Shown: positions 8,387-17,786 of the stretch, one piece after another | Layout of the letters: each line of letters starts with the position of its first letter | How positions within the stretch are numbered: the first letter of the stretch is position 1 | Assembly: GCF_009720825.1 (NCBI RefSeq) | Contig: NZ_WNKY01000041.1 | Span: 1 to 56,886 of the forward strand | Source of the DNA: Duganella radicis | Lineage (GTDB): Bacteria > Pseudomonadota > Gammaproteobacteria > Burkholderiales > Burkholderiaceae_D | Length of the DNA stretch: 56,886 nucleotides | Direction of reading: 5' to 3' | Position numbers and translations under genes: made by a program | Notes under the pieces: model-generated | The model's database searches: none | The model's input: the letters and a program-made list of their open reading frames with translations, nothing else | Told to the model about the DNA's origin: nothing

Positions 8387-9886
8387 ATGTATTGGTTGCG
8401 TAATGTTGCCCTGACCGCCGCCGCCTTTGGCGGCAGCTGGGGTGGCGCGATCTGGTTCTGGCGCGAGACCAATCGCATGCCGGCCACCAGCGAATTGGTG
8501 TTGTACCTGCTGGTGCTGCCGGTGTTGCTGCTGTCGACCTGGTGGCTGGCGCGCAAGGCGTGGACCCGCGCAACGGCGGCCACCGCGCCGGTCGCCGGTG
8601 CGGCCGCCGGCGCGGGTGACGCTGCGCAAGCCGCTGCCGCCGCCACCGCGCCTTTGCCGCCGGGCCTGATCATCGCCGCCAGCGCCGTACGCGCGCCGCA
8701 TGGCGGCTCGGTAGCCGATTTGCGCGCCGCGCTGGCGGGCAATCAGGCGCGTCCAAGCCTGGACGATGAGCTGTACGACGACGACGGCTATCCCATCCTC
8801 AGCGCCCGTCTGCCGGATGCCGGCGACACCGCGTTGCGCGAAGAGCTTGACCTGTGGCGCCGCACGCACCAACTGGAAGACCCGCGCCTCGACCAGACCC
8901 AATGGCGCGCCCTCGCCGCCGCCAGCGCTGTCACGGCCGAACTGGCGGCACAAGCCAGCCTGCACGCTGATCTGGGCGCGTGGGAACAGCAGCAGCAAGA
9001 GCGCAAGTCGGGCCGCCTCGCACCGAATGCCGCCGTGGCGCCGATGCCGCCGCTCCTGCATCTGCTGCCGCTGTGGGCGGACGACTGGAAGCCGCAACAA
9101 CGCGAACTCGCCGCGCAATGGCTGCGCCGTGTCGCCATCGAAGCCGGCTGGCCGCAAGCCTTGCTCTCGCCGACCGCGCACGAGGCAGGCGCCAACGCGC
9201 CGCTGATCGGTGACGGGGCGGTGCTGGCTGCGCGCGAGGGTGATGCCGGCGCCATATTGGCCGCGCTGCTTCAACGCCGCGCCGACGCGCGCCAGCCCTG
9301 CCTTGCGCTGCTGGTCGCCGCCGGCTCGCATCTGAGCGACGCCGCCGTCAGCCGCCTGTCCAATCAAAACGCGCTGTACACCGCAAACCGTCCGCAAGGG
9401 CGCATTCCCGGCGAAGGCGCGGCTGGCATGCTGCTGGCCGATGCCGCCACCGCCGGCGCGATCGGCCCAGATGCCAGTGGCGGCACGGTGCTGCAAGCCT
9501 TGCACCAGGGCCGCCGCGCCACCTCCGCCGACGAGGTCCGCCGCGATACCGATTCCTGTCTGACCGACGCCGTTCAACACGCGCTGCAAGCCGCGCAAGT
9601 GGACGGCGCCAACATCGCGCTGGTGGCGGCCGACACCGGCCACCGCACCAGCCGCGTCACCGAGTTAATGCACGTGGTAACAGCCGCCGCGCCGCAACTC
9701 GATCCTGGCGCGGACGTCATCAGCGTGGGCGCCAGCTGCGGCAGCTGCGGCGCCGTCACCTGGCTGACCGCGCTGGCCTTGGCCGGCGCCGAAGCGCAGG
9801 AACGTGCAGCACCGGTGCTCTGCATCAGCAACGAAGATCCCTACCGCCGCTACGTCGCGCTCCTGCGCCCGGCGTCCGCGGCCTGA
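8387..9886 (+). CDS. T6SS-associated inner-membrane protein with ketosynthase-like C-terminal part
   Basis: 499 residues from ATG 8387, preceded by AGGAG; the open frame extends upstream into tagX but lacks a ribosome site there. Two membrane segments (about 5-25 and 37-54) are followed by an Ala-rich linker and a large domain. The last 130 residues (LVAADTGHRTSRVTEL; VGASCGSCGAVTWLTALALA; CISNEDPYRRYVALL) look like the C-terminal half of a beta-ketoacyl synthase/thiolase fold, but the region lacks recognisable catalytic Cys-His-His motifs. The fold call is inference. It sits between tagX and tssM, so it may belong to the membrane complex, perhaps in a system without TssJ. Confidence 0.75.
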   Translation: MYWLRNVALTAAAFGGSWGGAIWFWRETNRMPATSELVLYLLVLPVLLLSTWWLARKAWTRATAATAPVAGAAAGAGDAAQAAAAATAPLPPGLIIAASAVRAPHGGSVADLRAALAGNQARPSLDDELYDDDGYPILSARLPDAGDTALREELDLWRRTHQLEDPRLDQTQWRALAAASAVTAELAAQASLHADLGAWEQQQQERKSGRLAPNAAVAPMPPLLHLLPLWADDWKPQQRELAAQWLRRVAIEAGWPQALLSPTAHEAGANAPLIGDGAVLAAREGDAGAILAALLQRRADARQPCLALLVAAGSHLSDAAVSRLSNQNALYTANRPQGRIPGEGAAGMLLADAATAGAIGPDASGGTVLQALHQGRRATSADEVRRDTDSCLTDAVQHALQAAQVDGANIALVAADTGHRTSRVTELMHVVTAAAPQLDPGADVISVGASCGSCGAVTWLTALALAGAEAQERAAPVLCISNEDPYRRYVALLRPASAA

Positions 9887-9911
9887 CACACTTTAGTAAC
9901 CGAGTCCTATC

Positions 9912-12900
9912 ATGATGCAAACATTCTGGCTGTTCCTGACCCAACGCCGCACGCTGATTGTCATCGGCTGGCTGGCCTTTGCCGCGCTGCTGTTCATCGC
10001 CAGCGCTCTGCTGCAATGGCCCTCCTCCGTCCCGTGGACCATACTGGCAGCAGCCCTGCTGTTCGGCGCCGCCGTCTGGTACTGGCGCTACCGCAAGACC
10101 CAGCGCGCCGCCGGCCAGCTGGGTGACATGCTGGAGCAGCAGGCCAGCAAACCGGTGAAGGCCGATCCGGCCACGCGCCAGGAAACCGAGGCCCTGCGCA
10201 CCCGCATGCTGGAAGCCATCGGCACCATCAAGAACTCCAAGCTGGGACAGACCTCCGGCAACGCCGCGCTGTATGAACTGCCGTGGTACATGATCATCGG
10301 GAATCCCGCGGCCGGCAAGAGCACGGCCATCGCCAGCTCCGGTCTGCAATTCCCCTTCGCCGACAGCAAAATCGTGCAGGGTGTGGGCGGCACCCGCAAC
10401 TGCGACTGGTTCTTCACCACCGACGGCATCCTGCTCGATACCGCCGGCCGCTACTCGGTGGTGGACGACGACCGCGCCGAGTGGTTCGGCTTCCTCGACC
10501 TGCTGAAAAAATACCGCAAGAAGGCGCCGATCAACGGCATCATCATTGCCGTCAGCGTGGCGGAGCTGACCCGCAACCGTCCTGAATTCGCCATCAACCT
10601 GGCCAAGAACCTGCGCCAGCGCGTACAGGAACTGACCGAGCGCCTGGAAGTGCACGCGCCGGTGTATGTGCTGTTCACCAAGGCCGACCTGATCACCGGC
10701 TTCAACGAATTTTTCCAGGACAGCGAGCGCAATGAGCGCGACAAGGTCTGGGGCGCCACCCTGCCCTATAGCCGCAACACCAGCGGCGAGGAAGTGCTGA
10801 ACCAGTTCGACGCCCGCTTCGACGAATTGTACGAAGGCCTGAAAGACCTGAGCGCCGCCAACATGGCGCTGCAATGGCGCGAACGCATGCCGCCCGGCGT
10901 GTTCACCTTCCCGCTCGAATTCAGCTCCATCAAGCCGTCGCTGCGCACCTTCATCGCCACGCTGTTCGAGGAAAACCCCTTCCAGTTCAAGCCTGTATTC
11001 CGTGGCTTCTACTTCACCAGCGCCTTGCAGGAGGGCGAAACCGTGTCCGCCTCGTCGCAGCGCGTGGCGCAGCGCTTCGATCTGCAACTGAAACCCGCCG
11101 ATCACGAGGAAGCCCACCAGCAGCAAGGCTACTTCCTGCTTAACCTGTTCCGCAAGGTGATCTTCGCCGACAAGGATCTGGTGGCGCAATACGCCAGCCC
11201 GGCCAAGATACGCATGCGCTACGTGGCCTTCTTCGCCGCCACCGCCTTTGCCGGCCTGGCGCTGGCCGGCTGGAGCTGGTCCTATATCAACAACCGCCAG
11301 CTGGTGGCCAATGTGCAGGCGGACCTCGACCAGGCCATCAAGGTGCAGGAAAAATCCATGGACCTGCAATCGCGCTTTGCCGCGCTGGAGATCCTGCAAG
11401 ACCGCATCGAACAACTGGACAAGTATGAAGAGAACCGTCCGCTGTCGCTGAGCCTCGGCCTGTATCAGGGCACGCTGCTGGACCGCAAGCTGCGCGAGGA
11501 ATACTTCAACGGCGTGCGCGAAGTGATGCTCAAGCCGGTCGGCCAGACGCTGGAAGCCTTCCTCGCGGAGGTCAACAACAACGCCGCGCAACTGCAACCG
11601 ATGGCGCGCCCGGTGAGCGCCGCTCCTGGCAGCGCCACGGTACCGCCCAACGCCACGCAGGCCGAAGCCGCGGCGGCCATCAACAACAGCGCGCAGCAGT
11701 TCAAGGACGCCTCGCCTACCGATGCCGAAGATGCCTACAACGCGCTGAAGACTTACCTGATGCTGGGCGATAAATCGCGCGCCGAAGCCGGGCACCTGAA
11801 CGACCAGATCACCCGCTACTGGCGCGTGTGGCTGGACACCAACCGTGGCAGCATGCCGCGCGAACAGTTGATCCGCAGCGCCGAGCGCATGATTTCCTTC
11901 TACCTTGCGCAGGTCAACGACACGTCGTGGCCGCAGATCGATAACCGCCTGACGCTGGTGGACCAGACCCGCGACAATCTGCGCCGGGTGGTGCGCGGCA
12001 TGCCGGCGCGCGAGCGCGTGTACGCCGACGTCAAGGCGCGCGCCGCCACCCGCTTCCCGGCGGTGACTGTAGCCTCCATCGTCGGCGACCAGGACAAGGA
12101 ACTGGTGCTGGGCAGCTACGCGGTGCCGGGCAGCTTCACCCGCGCCGCCTGGCAGGGCTTTGTGCAGGACGCCTTCCGCGAAGCGGCCAACCGCGAACTG
12201 CAAAGCGCGGACTGGGTGCTGAAAACCTCGTCCAAGGACGATCTGACGCTGGAAGGCAGTCCGGAACAAATCCAGAAATCGCTGGTGGACCTGTACAAGA
12301 ACGATTACGCGCGCGAATGGCAGAAGTTCGTGCAAGGCGTGACGGTGCGTGATCTGGCCAGCTTCGACCAGGCCGCAAGCGCCATGAACCGCCTGGGCGA
12401 TCCGCAAACCTCGCCGCTGAATAAGCTGATGAACAGCGTCTACGAGCAAACCTCGTGGGACAATCCATCGCTGCTGGACGCGGGCCTGCAACGCGCGCAA
12501 CGCGGCGTGACCGGCTGGTTCAAGGAGACTATCCTGCGCCAGAAACCATCGCAGGTGAATATCAATGTCGGCAGCGGCAACGTACAGAATGCCGCCCTGC
12601 CGCTTGGCCCGGTGGGCCGCGAGTTCTCCGGCGTGGCGCGGCTGGTGGTCGCCAAGGACAAGGATGCATCGCTGATGCGCGGCTACATGGAGCAGTTGTC
12701 CAAGCTGCGCGCGCGCTTCAACCAGATCAAGAACCAGGGCGATCCAGGCCCCGGCGCCAAGCAGCTGATGCAGCAAACGCTGGACGGCAGCGGCTCGGAA
12801 CTGGCCGAGGCGCTGAAATACGTCGACGAGCAAATGCTGGTCGGGATGACCGATGCGCAGAAAGCCGCCGTGCGCCCACTGCTGGTGCGCCCGCTGATCC

Positions 12901-13976
12901 AGAGCTTCGCCGTGATCGTGCAGCCAGCGGAGATCGAGATCAACAAGGTGTGGGCGGCGCAGGTGCTGCAACCGTTCCGCCAGACGCTGGCGATGAAGTA
13001 TCCGTTTGCCACCGAATCGAAGGCGGAAGCCAGCAATGCGGAAATCGGCGTGGTGTTTGGTCCGGATGGCGCCATCGCCAAGTTCTTTAACACCACGCTT
13101 GGCCCGCTGGTGGTGCGCCGCGGCGACACGGTGAGCGCGCGTACCTGGGCCAATATGGGCATCAATCTGGCGCCGCCGGTGGTGGCCAGCTTCCCGGGCT
13201 GGATTGCGCCGCTGGCCGCCAACGGTGTCGCCAACGCGGCGGCTTCCAGCGGCGGCGAGGGCCAGACCAACTTTGATTTGCAGGCGCTGGGTGCGGTCAG
13301 CGCGACCGAGTTCACCATCGAGATCGATGGCCAGGCCCTGCGCTGGCGCGGCCAGCCGCAGCCATGGGTGCACATGGCGTGGCCGAATCCGGCCGGCGTG
13401 CCGGGTGCGCGCATCACCGCGATTACGCCGGAGGGCCGCAGTGTGGTGATCTTCAATGAACCGGGCCACTTCGGCCTGAAGAAAATGATCGACGCGGCCA
13501 AGCGCAAACGCAAGGACAATGGCGCGTTTGAGCTGACCTGGGATAACGCTGGCGTGGCGGTCACCGCCAACCTGAAGATCGTCGGCACCACGCCGGCGCC
13601 AGTGCAGGCACAAGCCGCTCCAGCGGCGTCTGGCTTCAAGCGACTGCGCCTGCCGGATGTGGTGACGGCCGCAGCACCGGCGAATCCGGCCGCGCCAGCG
13701 GCTGCGCCAAGCGGCCTGGCCACCACGCAAGGTGGGCCGGGGGCCATCCCCTCGGCTACCGGAGGCTTGCCTGCAACGCCGTCGGCGTCTGGCGCACCAG
13801 CGGCCATGCCAGCTGCTCCTGCCACCACCGTGCCAGGTGGCGCATCAGGAGCGGCAGCGCCGAGGCCAGCGCCGGCGCCGGTCCGCGCCCCGGTCCCGCC
13901 TTCCGGGCCGGCGCCAGCCACCATGCCGGTGCCACCCGCCACCGGTGTGATCCGCACCGCGGGAGCGCAGCCATGA
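9912..13976 (+). CDS. tssM: TssM (IcmF) T6SS membrane-complex protein with long Ala/Pro-rich tail
   Basis: 1354 residues. Membrane segments at about 14-33, 41-58 and 437-458 flank a cytoplasmic NTPase-like domain with Walker A GNPAAGKST at 130-138 and a DTAGRYS motif near 176. The long periplasmic part ends in the usual IcmF C-terminal domain (EFTIEIDGQALRWRG; EPGHFGLKKMIDAAKR). With TssL it forms the channel linking baseplate and envelope. Unusually, residues from about 1225 to 1354 are a low-complexity Ala/Pro/Gly tail. The stop overlaps the tagF start (ATGA). Confidence 0.97.
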   Translation: MMQTFWLFLTQRRTLIVIGWLAFAALLFIASALLQWPSSVPWTILAAALLFGAAVWYWRYRKTQRAAGQLGDMLEQQASKPVKADPATRQETEALRTRMLEAIGTIKNSKLGQTSGNAALYELPWYMIIGNPAAGKSTAIASSGLQFPFADSKIVQGVGGTRNCDWFFTTDGILLDTAGRYSVVDDDRAEWFGFLDLLKKYRKKAPINGIIIAVSVAELTRNRPEFAINLAKNLRQRVQELTERLEVHAPVYVLFTKADLITGFNEFFQDSERNERDKVWGATLPYSRNTSGEEVLNQFDARFDELYEGLKDLSAANMALQWRERMPPGVFTFPLEFSSIKPSLRTFIATLFEENPFQFKPVFRGFYFTSALQEGETVSASSQRVAQRFDLQLKPADHEEAHQQQGYFLLNLFRKVIFADKDLVAQYASPAKIRMRYVAFFAATAFAGLALAGWSWSYINNRQLVANVQADLDQAIKVQEKSMDLQSRFAALEILQDRIEQLDKYEENRPLSLSLGLYQGTLLDRKLREEYFNGVREVMLKPVGQTLEAFLAEVNNNAAQLQPMARPVSAAPGSATVPPNATQAEAAAAINNSAQQFKDASPTDAEDAYNALKTYLMLGDKSRAEAGHLNDQITRYWRVWLDTNRGSMPREQLIRSAERMISFYLAQVNDTSWPQIDNRLTLVDQTRDNLRRVVRGMPARERVYADVKARAATRFPAVTVASIVGDQDKELVLGSYAVPGSFTRAAWQGFVQDAFREAANRELQSADWVLKTSSKDDLTLEGSPEQIQKSLVDLYKNDYAREWQKFVQGVTVRDLASFDQAASAMNRLGDPQTSPLNKLMNSVYEQTSWDNPSLLDAGLQRAQRGVTGWFKETILRQKPSQVNINVGSGNVQNAALPLGPVGREFSGVARLVVAKDKDASLMRGYMEQLSKLRARFNQIKNQGDPGPGAKQLMQQTLDGSGSELAEALKYVDEQMLVGMTDAQKAAVRPLLVRPLIQSFAVIVQPAEIEINKVWAAQVLQPFRQTLAMKYPFATESKAEASNAEIGVVFGPDGAIAKFFNTTLGPLVVRRGDTVSARTWANMGINLAPPVVASFPGWIAPLAANGVANAAASSGGEGQTNFDLQALGAVSATEFTIEIDGQALRWRGQPQPWVHMAWPNPAGVPGARITAITPEGRSVVIFNEPGHFGLKKMIDAAKRKRKDNGAFELTWDNAGVAVTANLKIVGTTPAPVQAQAAPAASGFKRLRLPDVVTAAAPANPAAPAAAPSGLATTQGGPGAIPSATGGLPATPSASGAPAAMPAAPATTVPGGASGAAAPRPAPAPVRAPVPPSGPAPATMPVPPATGVIRTAGAQP

Positions 13977-14959
13977 GCCGCGGCGCCACCACCGCCAACA
14001 TCGGCTACTTCGGCAAAGTGCCGGGCCGCGGCGACTTTGTGAAAGGCGGCGACAGCCCTGCCCTCATCAAAGTGCTGGATGACTGGCTGGCCCAGGCCAT
14101 GGACCTGATGAGCACCGACGCCCGCTGGAAGCTGAACTACGACGCCGTCGCGCCGCTGCACTTCGCCTTCGTCGGCCCGCGCCGCCGTCACGCGATCGCG
14201 GGTCACATCGTGGCCAGCAGCGACCAGTCGTCGCGCCGCTTCCCGTTCCTGATGACCAGCAGCGTGGAAGTCCCCGAGCCGTCCACCTTCGTCGCCAGCG
14301 CACCGCTGGTCTTCAACCGCCTGTGGAACAGGCTGGCGACGCTGAGCACCAGCGTGGTCAACGCCGGCGATCCCACCGTGCCGCTGCAACTGGCAGCCGG
14401 CGAAGCGGTCGAACTCGACCTGCGCAGCGCCGCCTACCAGGCCAGCTTCGACGACTTTCTCGAACTGCAAACCGTCGGCGGCCTGGATGCCATGCTGGCG
14501 CAGGCAGGCTTCAAAGGCTCGTCGCGTCAAGTGCTGCTGGCACTGGGCATGCTGCTGCAACCAGTACTGGCCAGCAGCTCCAGCCGCCTCGATAAAACCC
14601 TGCTGCTGCCGCTGCCGCAGGACCCGATGTACCGCAATCTGGTGGCCTCGTTCTGGCTGCAACTGATCACGCCTTTCCTGGCGCGTGCCGACTTCGAACT
14701 GGCGCTGTTCCTCACGCGCCAGCAGGAACAGCCGGTGCTGCTGGTCGGCTTTAGCGGCGCATCACCGGCGACGCTGCACGGCATCATGGACCCGCAGGCG
14801 GCGCTGGCGCAGCAAATCACCTTCGAACAACTGGACTGGGTGGAAGAACAGGCGGACAGTGACTACGCCGTCAAAAAGCTGTCGACTTATTTGTCGCAAC
14901 CTTCCCTGTCACTCAAGTCCGCGCTGGACTCGGTCAGCGCGGCGTTTATTGGAACCTGA
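13973..14959 (+). CDS. tagF: TagF (ImpM-type) T6SS regulator/accessory protein
   Basis: 328 residues. It opens with IGYFGKVPGRGDFVKGG, the ImpM/TagF signature, followed by LDDWLAQAMDLM and FAFVGPRRRHAIAG. In Pseudomonas TagF represses T6SS assembly post-translationally and binds the Fha scaffold; here no fha, ppkA or pppA genes are visible, so its mode of action may differ. It overlaps tssM by four bases and is followed after three bases by the OmpA-like gene. Confidence 0.92.
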   Translation: MSRGATTANIGYFGKVPGRGDFVKGGDSPALIKVLDDWLAQAMDLMSTDARWKLNYDAVAPLHFAFVGPRRRHAIAGHIVASSDQSSRRFPFLMTSSVEVPEPSTFVASAPLVFNRLWNRLATLSTSVVNAGDPTVPLQLAAGEAVELDLRSAAYQASFDDFLELQTVGGLDAMLAQAGFKGSSRQVLLALGMLLQPVLASSSSRLDKTLLLPLPQDPMYRNLVASFWLQLITPFLARADFELALFLTRQQEQPVLLVGFSGASPATLHGIMDPQAALAQQITFEQLDWVEEQADSDYAVKKLSTYLSQPSLSLKSALDSVSAAFIGT

Positions 14960-14962
14960 ATC

Positions 14963-15727
14963 ATGCGCACTCTTTTATTTACAAGCTTGCTGCTGGCCGC
15001 CGGCGCTGCAAGCGCGCAGGCCAACGCACCGCAACCGGGTCAGGTGCTGGCCGCCGGCACCCTGCCCGATGAAGCCAGCAAGGCCGCCGTGCTGGCCAAG
15101 CTGCGCGAAGTCTACGGCGCCGACAAGGTGGTGGATCAGATCTCCATCGACAAGGTCGCCACGCCGGCCAACTGGAACGGCTACGTGCAAAAGCTGATCA
15201 CGCCGGACCTGAAGCAGATCAGCCGTGGGCAGCTCAAGATCGACGGCAGCACCGTCAGCCTGCGCGGCGAAGTGGGCAACGAGGCGGTGCGCCAGCGCAT
15301 CGCCAGCAATATCGCCACCAGCCTGAATCCGACCTACACGGTGAACAACGGCCTGCGCGTATCGGCCGCCGATCAGGGCGTGCTGGATAGCGCGCTGGCC
15401 AACCGCATCGTCGAATTCGAAAGCGGCAAGGCGGAACTGACGCCAACCGGCAAGGCCATTCTCGATGAGATGGTGACGGCGCTGCGCAAGCTGAATAACC
15501 GCAAGGTCGACATCATCGGCCATACCGACAGCGCCGGCCTGCGCGCCACCAATCAGGGCCTGAGTCAGGCGCGCGCGGAGGCGGTCAAGGCTTATCTGGC
15601 CAGCCATGGCATCAATGGCGACCTGCTGACGGCCAGCGGCCAAGGGCCGGACCGACCGATCGCCAGCAACGACACCGCCGAAGGCCGCGCGCGCAACCGC
15701 CGCATCGAATTCCGCATGGCGCAGTAA
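14963..15727 (+). CDS. tagN: OmpA/BON-domain peptidoglycan-binding protein of the T6SS (TagN-like)
   Basis: 254 residues. It has an 18-residue Sec signal peptide (LLFTSLLLAAGAASA) without lipobox, a BON-like segment at about 75-130 (QLKIDGSTVSLRGEVGN), then an OmpA C-terminal domain at 135-254 with IIGHTDSAGL, NQGLSQARAEAV and ARNRRIEFRM, the meso-diaminopimelate-binding core. It presumably anchors the secretion apparatus to peptidoglycan from the periplasm. Since TssL here lacks an OmpA extension, this separate protein probably supplies that function. The name is positional, after the tssM-tagF-tagN order of Acinetobacter-type clusters. Confidence 0.85.
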   Translation: MRTLLFTSLLLAAGAASAQANAPQPGQVLAAGTLPDEASKAAVLAKLREVYGADKVVDQISIDKVATPANWNGYVQKLITPDLKQISRGQLKIDGSTVSLRGEVGNEAVRQRIASNIATSLNPTYTVNNGLRVSAADQGVLDSALANRIVEFESGKAELTPTGKAILDEMVTALRKLNNRKVDIIGHTDSAGLRATNQGLSQARAEAVKAYLASHGINGDLLTASGQGPDRPIASNDTAEGRARNRRIEFRMAQ

Positions 15728-15736
15728 GAGGACACT

Positions 15737-16840
15737 ATGTATTCCGCACAAGAGCTTTTAGAACCGATTTCCGACAACCAGCCAGCTGGCGGAGACCTGT
15801 CGTTTTCCCCAGAACTGGATGCCATCGCGCAGGCGCGCAAGTTTGACGATCCATCGCTGGATCAGGGTGAATGGGTAACCGAATTGAAGGAGGCCGACTG
15901 GCCGTTTGTGGTCGACCGCTGCGCGCATTTGCTGAAAACCGCCAGCAAGGATTTACGGCTGGCCGTGTGGCTGACCGAGGCCGGCGCCCGCGTACATCAG
16001 TTGCGCGGGCTGGGTGAAGGCTATCTGCTATTGGCCGGCCTGTGCGACCAGTACTGGGAACGCGGCCTGTATCCGCAGGCCGACGACGGCGACAACGATC
16101 AGCGCACCGGCAATTTAAGCTGGATACTGGCGCGCACACCGGCGCTGATACGCGAAATCGGACTGACCGAGAATGGCGACTACTCCACCATCGACTTTGA
16201 AGAAGCCCGCAAGCGCGCGGCCAGCGGAGACGAAGCCTTGCAGAATCGCGCGCCACGACTGGCGGACATGGAAACGGCCAAGCGCAATAATTCGGCGCAG
16301 TTTGCGTCCACCTTCCGCGCCGATGCGCAGTTCTGCATCGAAGCGCTGGAACAGCTGGAACGCATCGCCGACACCCGCCTCGGCAACGACAGCCCCGGCT
16401 TCGCCGCCGCCCGCGATGCGGTGAAATCGATGCTGCACGCGATGCCCGCGCCGCCAACTGGATCAGGTGCGGCCGGCGCTGTAACGGGCAGTGGCGGCGC
16501 AGGCCAAGGCACGTATGGCGACGCGTCCAGTGGCGCGGTCGCAGGCTATGGCACGCTCGGCGGAGCGGCGGACGGCGCAACGGGCGGGTATGGCGCGCCG
16601 GGTGGTGCGGTGTCGGGGCAGCCGGGCGTGATCAGCAATCGCACGCAGGCAGTGGCGCAGTTGCGCGCCGTGGCGGAATTCTTCCGCCGCAGCGAGCCAC
16701 ACAGCCCTGCATCCTACTTTGCCGACAAGGCAGCGGCGGCGGCGGAACAAGACCTGCACACCTGGCTGCGCTCCGTGGTGAAAGACCAGGCTTCATTGGC
16801 CCACATCGAAGAACTGCTAGGCGTCCCGCCCGCCGAGTGA
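15737..16840 (+). CDS. tssA: TssA (ImpA N-terminal domain) T6SS assembly protein
   Basis: 367 residues. Residues 1-230 are the ImpA N-terminal domain (LLEPISDNQPAGGDLSFSPELDAI; DLRLAVWLTEA; GLYPQADDGDNDQRTGNLSWI). A Gly/Ala-rich repetitive linker spans about 238-297 (GYGTLGG, GYGAPGG). The end (RTQAVAQLRAVAEFFRRSEPHSPASYFADKA) is the short C-terminal TssA module. TssA primes baseplate and sheath assembly in the cytoplasm. The linker is more Gly-rich than in most relatives. Confidence 0.93.
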   Translation: MYSAQELLEPISDNQPAGGDLSFSPELDAIAQARKFDDPSLDQGEWVTELKEADWPFVVDRCAHLLKTASKDLRLAVWLTEAGARVHQLRGLGEGYLLLAGLCDQYWERGLYPQADDGDNDQRTGNLSWILARTPALIREIGLTENGDYSTIDFEEARKRAASGDEALQNRAPRLADMETAKRNNSAQFASTFRADAQFCIEALEQLERIADTRLGNDSPGFAAARDAVKSMLHAMPAPPTGSGAAGAVTGSGGAGQGTYGDASSGAVAGYGTLGGAADGATGGYGAPGGAVSGQPGVISNRTQAVAQLRAVAEFFRRSEPHSPASYFADKAAAAAEQDLHTWLRSVVKDQASLAHIEELLGVPPAE

Positions 16841-16851
16841 GACAATGGGGC

Positions 16852-17772
16852 ATGAATTTCCCTCTCCTTCCGTTCTTACTCTTTCTACTGATAGGCAGTG
16901 CTCAGGCGCAGACTGAAGTCTGGCAGCCATCGCCAGGACAGGTGCAGCAACCAATCTGGCCTGGCGCGGTGCCTGATGCAATAGCTACGCCGAAAGCGGA
17001 GTCGGTTGACCGCGCGGAAGGACATGGAGGCTGGAGCCGGGTCAATGACGTCAGCGTGCCGACCATGACGGTGTACTCTCCGAAAAGCGAGAACACCGGC
17101 GCGGCGGTCGTGGTATTCCCAGGCGGAGGTTTCCAGGTCCTGGCCATGGACCTGGAAGGTTCCGAGATCTGCGATTGGCTGACCTCACGCGGTATCACCT
17201 GCGTGCTGCTCAAGTACCGCGTCCCCAAGGGCAACCACCATTGGGACGAGAAATGCCAATGCCATATCACGCCGAAGATCCCGCGCGCCTTGCAGGATGC
17301 GCAAAGAACCATCAGACTGGTACGATCCAAGGCGCAGGAACTGCACCTGAACCCTGGCAAGATCGGCGTGATCGGCTTCTCCGCAGGCGGGTATCTGGTC
17401 GCCCAGACCAGTAATATCTTCACGCCGACTTACAAAGCTGTCGACGCGGCCGACAAGTTAAGCAGCCGTCCGGACTTCGCCATTGCGCTCTATCCCGGCC
17501 ACCTGTGCCGCGCTGGCGACCGGTTCGATAGCAGTATTCACGTCACCGCACAAACACCGCCGACATTCCTGTTGCAAGCGTGGGATGATCCCGTCGATCC
17601 AATCTGCAACAGCATGCGCTACGCGCGAGAACTTGATCGGGCAGGCGTGCCGGCGGAGGTTCATCTCTTTGCCAAAGGCGGGCATGCTTTCGGCCTGCGG
17701 GATAAACAGCATCCCGTTTCATCATGGCCATCGCTGGTTGAAAACTGGCTCAAGGACATCGGAGTCCTGTAG
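16852..17772 (+). CDS. secreted alpha/beta hydrolase (acetyl-xylan-esterase/BD-FAE-like)
   Basis: 306 residues from ATG 16852, chosen because it begins a clean signal peptide (NFPLLPFLLFLLIGSAQA); a GTG at 16837 overlapping the tssA stop is possible. The core shows an oxyanion-type VVVFPGGGFQVLAMDLEG, the nucleophile motif G-F-S-A-G-G near residue 175, an acidic DDPVDPICNS near 245 and GGHAFGL with the probable catalytic histidine near 281. This pattern is that of serine esterases often annotated as endo-1,4-beta-xylanase B or acetyl esterase. It is the last gene of the tssM operon, but nothing in it shows a T6SS role. It could be a passenger. Confidence 0.8.
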   Translation: MNFPLLPFLLFLLIGSAQAQTEVWQPSPGQVQQPIWPGAVPDAIATPKAESVDRAEGHGGWSRVNDVSVPTMTVYSPKSENTGAAVVVFPGGGFQVLAMDLEGSEICDWLTSRGITCVLLKYRVPKGNHHWDEKCQCHITPKIPRALQDAQRTIRLVRSKAQELHLNPGKIGVIGFSAGGYLVAQTSNIFTPTYKAVDAADKLSSRPDFAIALYPGHLCRAGDRFDSSIHVTAQTPPTFLLQAWDDPVDPICNSMRYARELDRAGVPAEVHLFAKGGHAFGLRDKQHPVSSWPSLVENWLKDIGVL

Positions 17773-17786
17773 CCAGTCGCCCGGCT

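Noticed and set aside
9825..13730. A 1301-codon frame antisense to tssM
   Set aside because: It mirrors the codon bias of tssM and its translation is Arg/His/Gln-rich low complexity; tssM itself is unambiguous.
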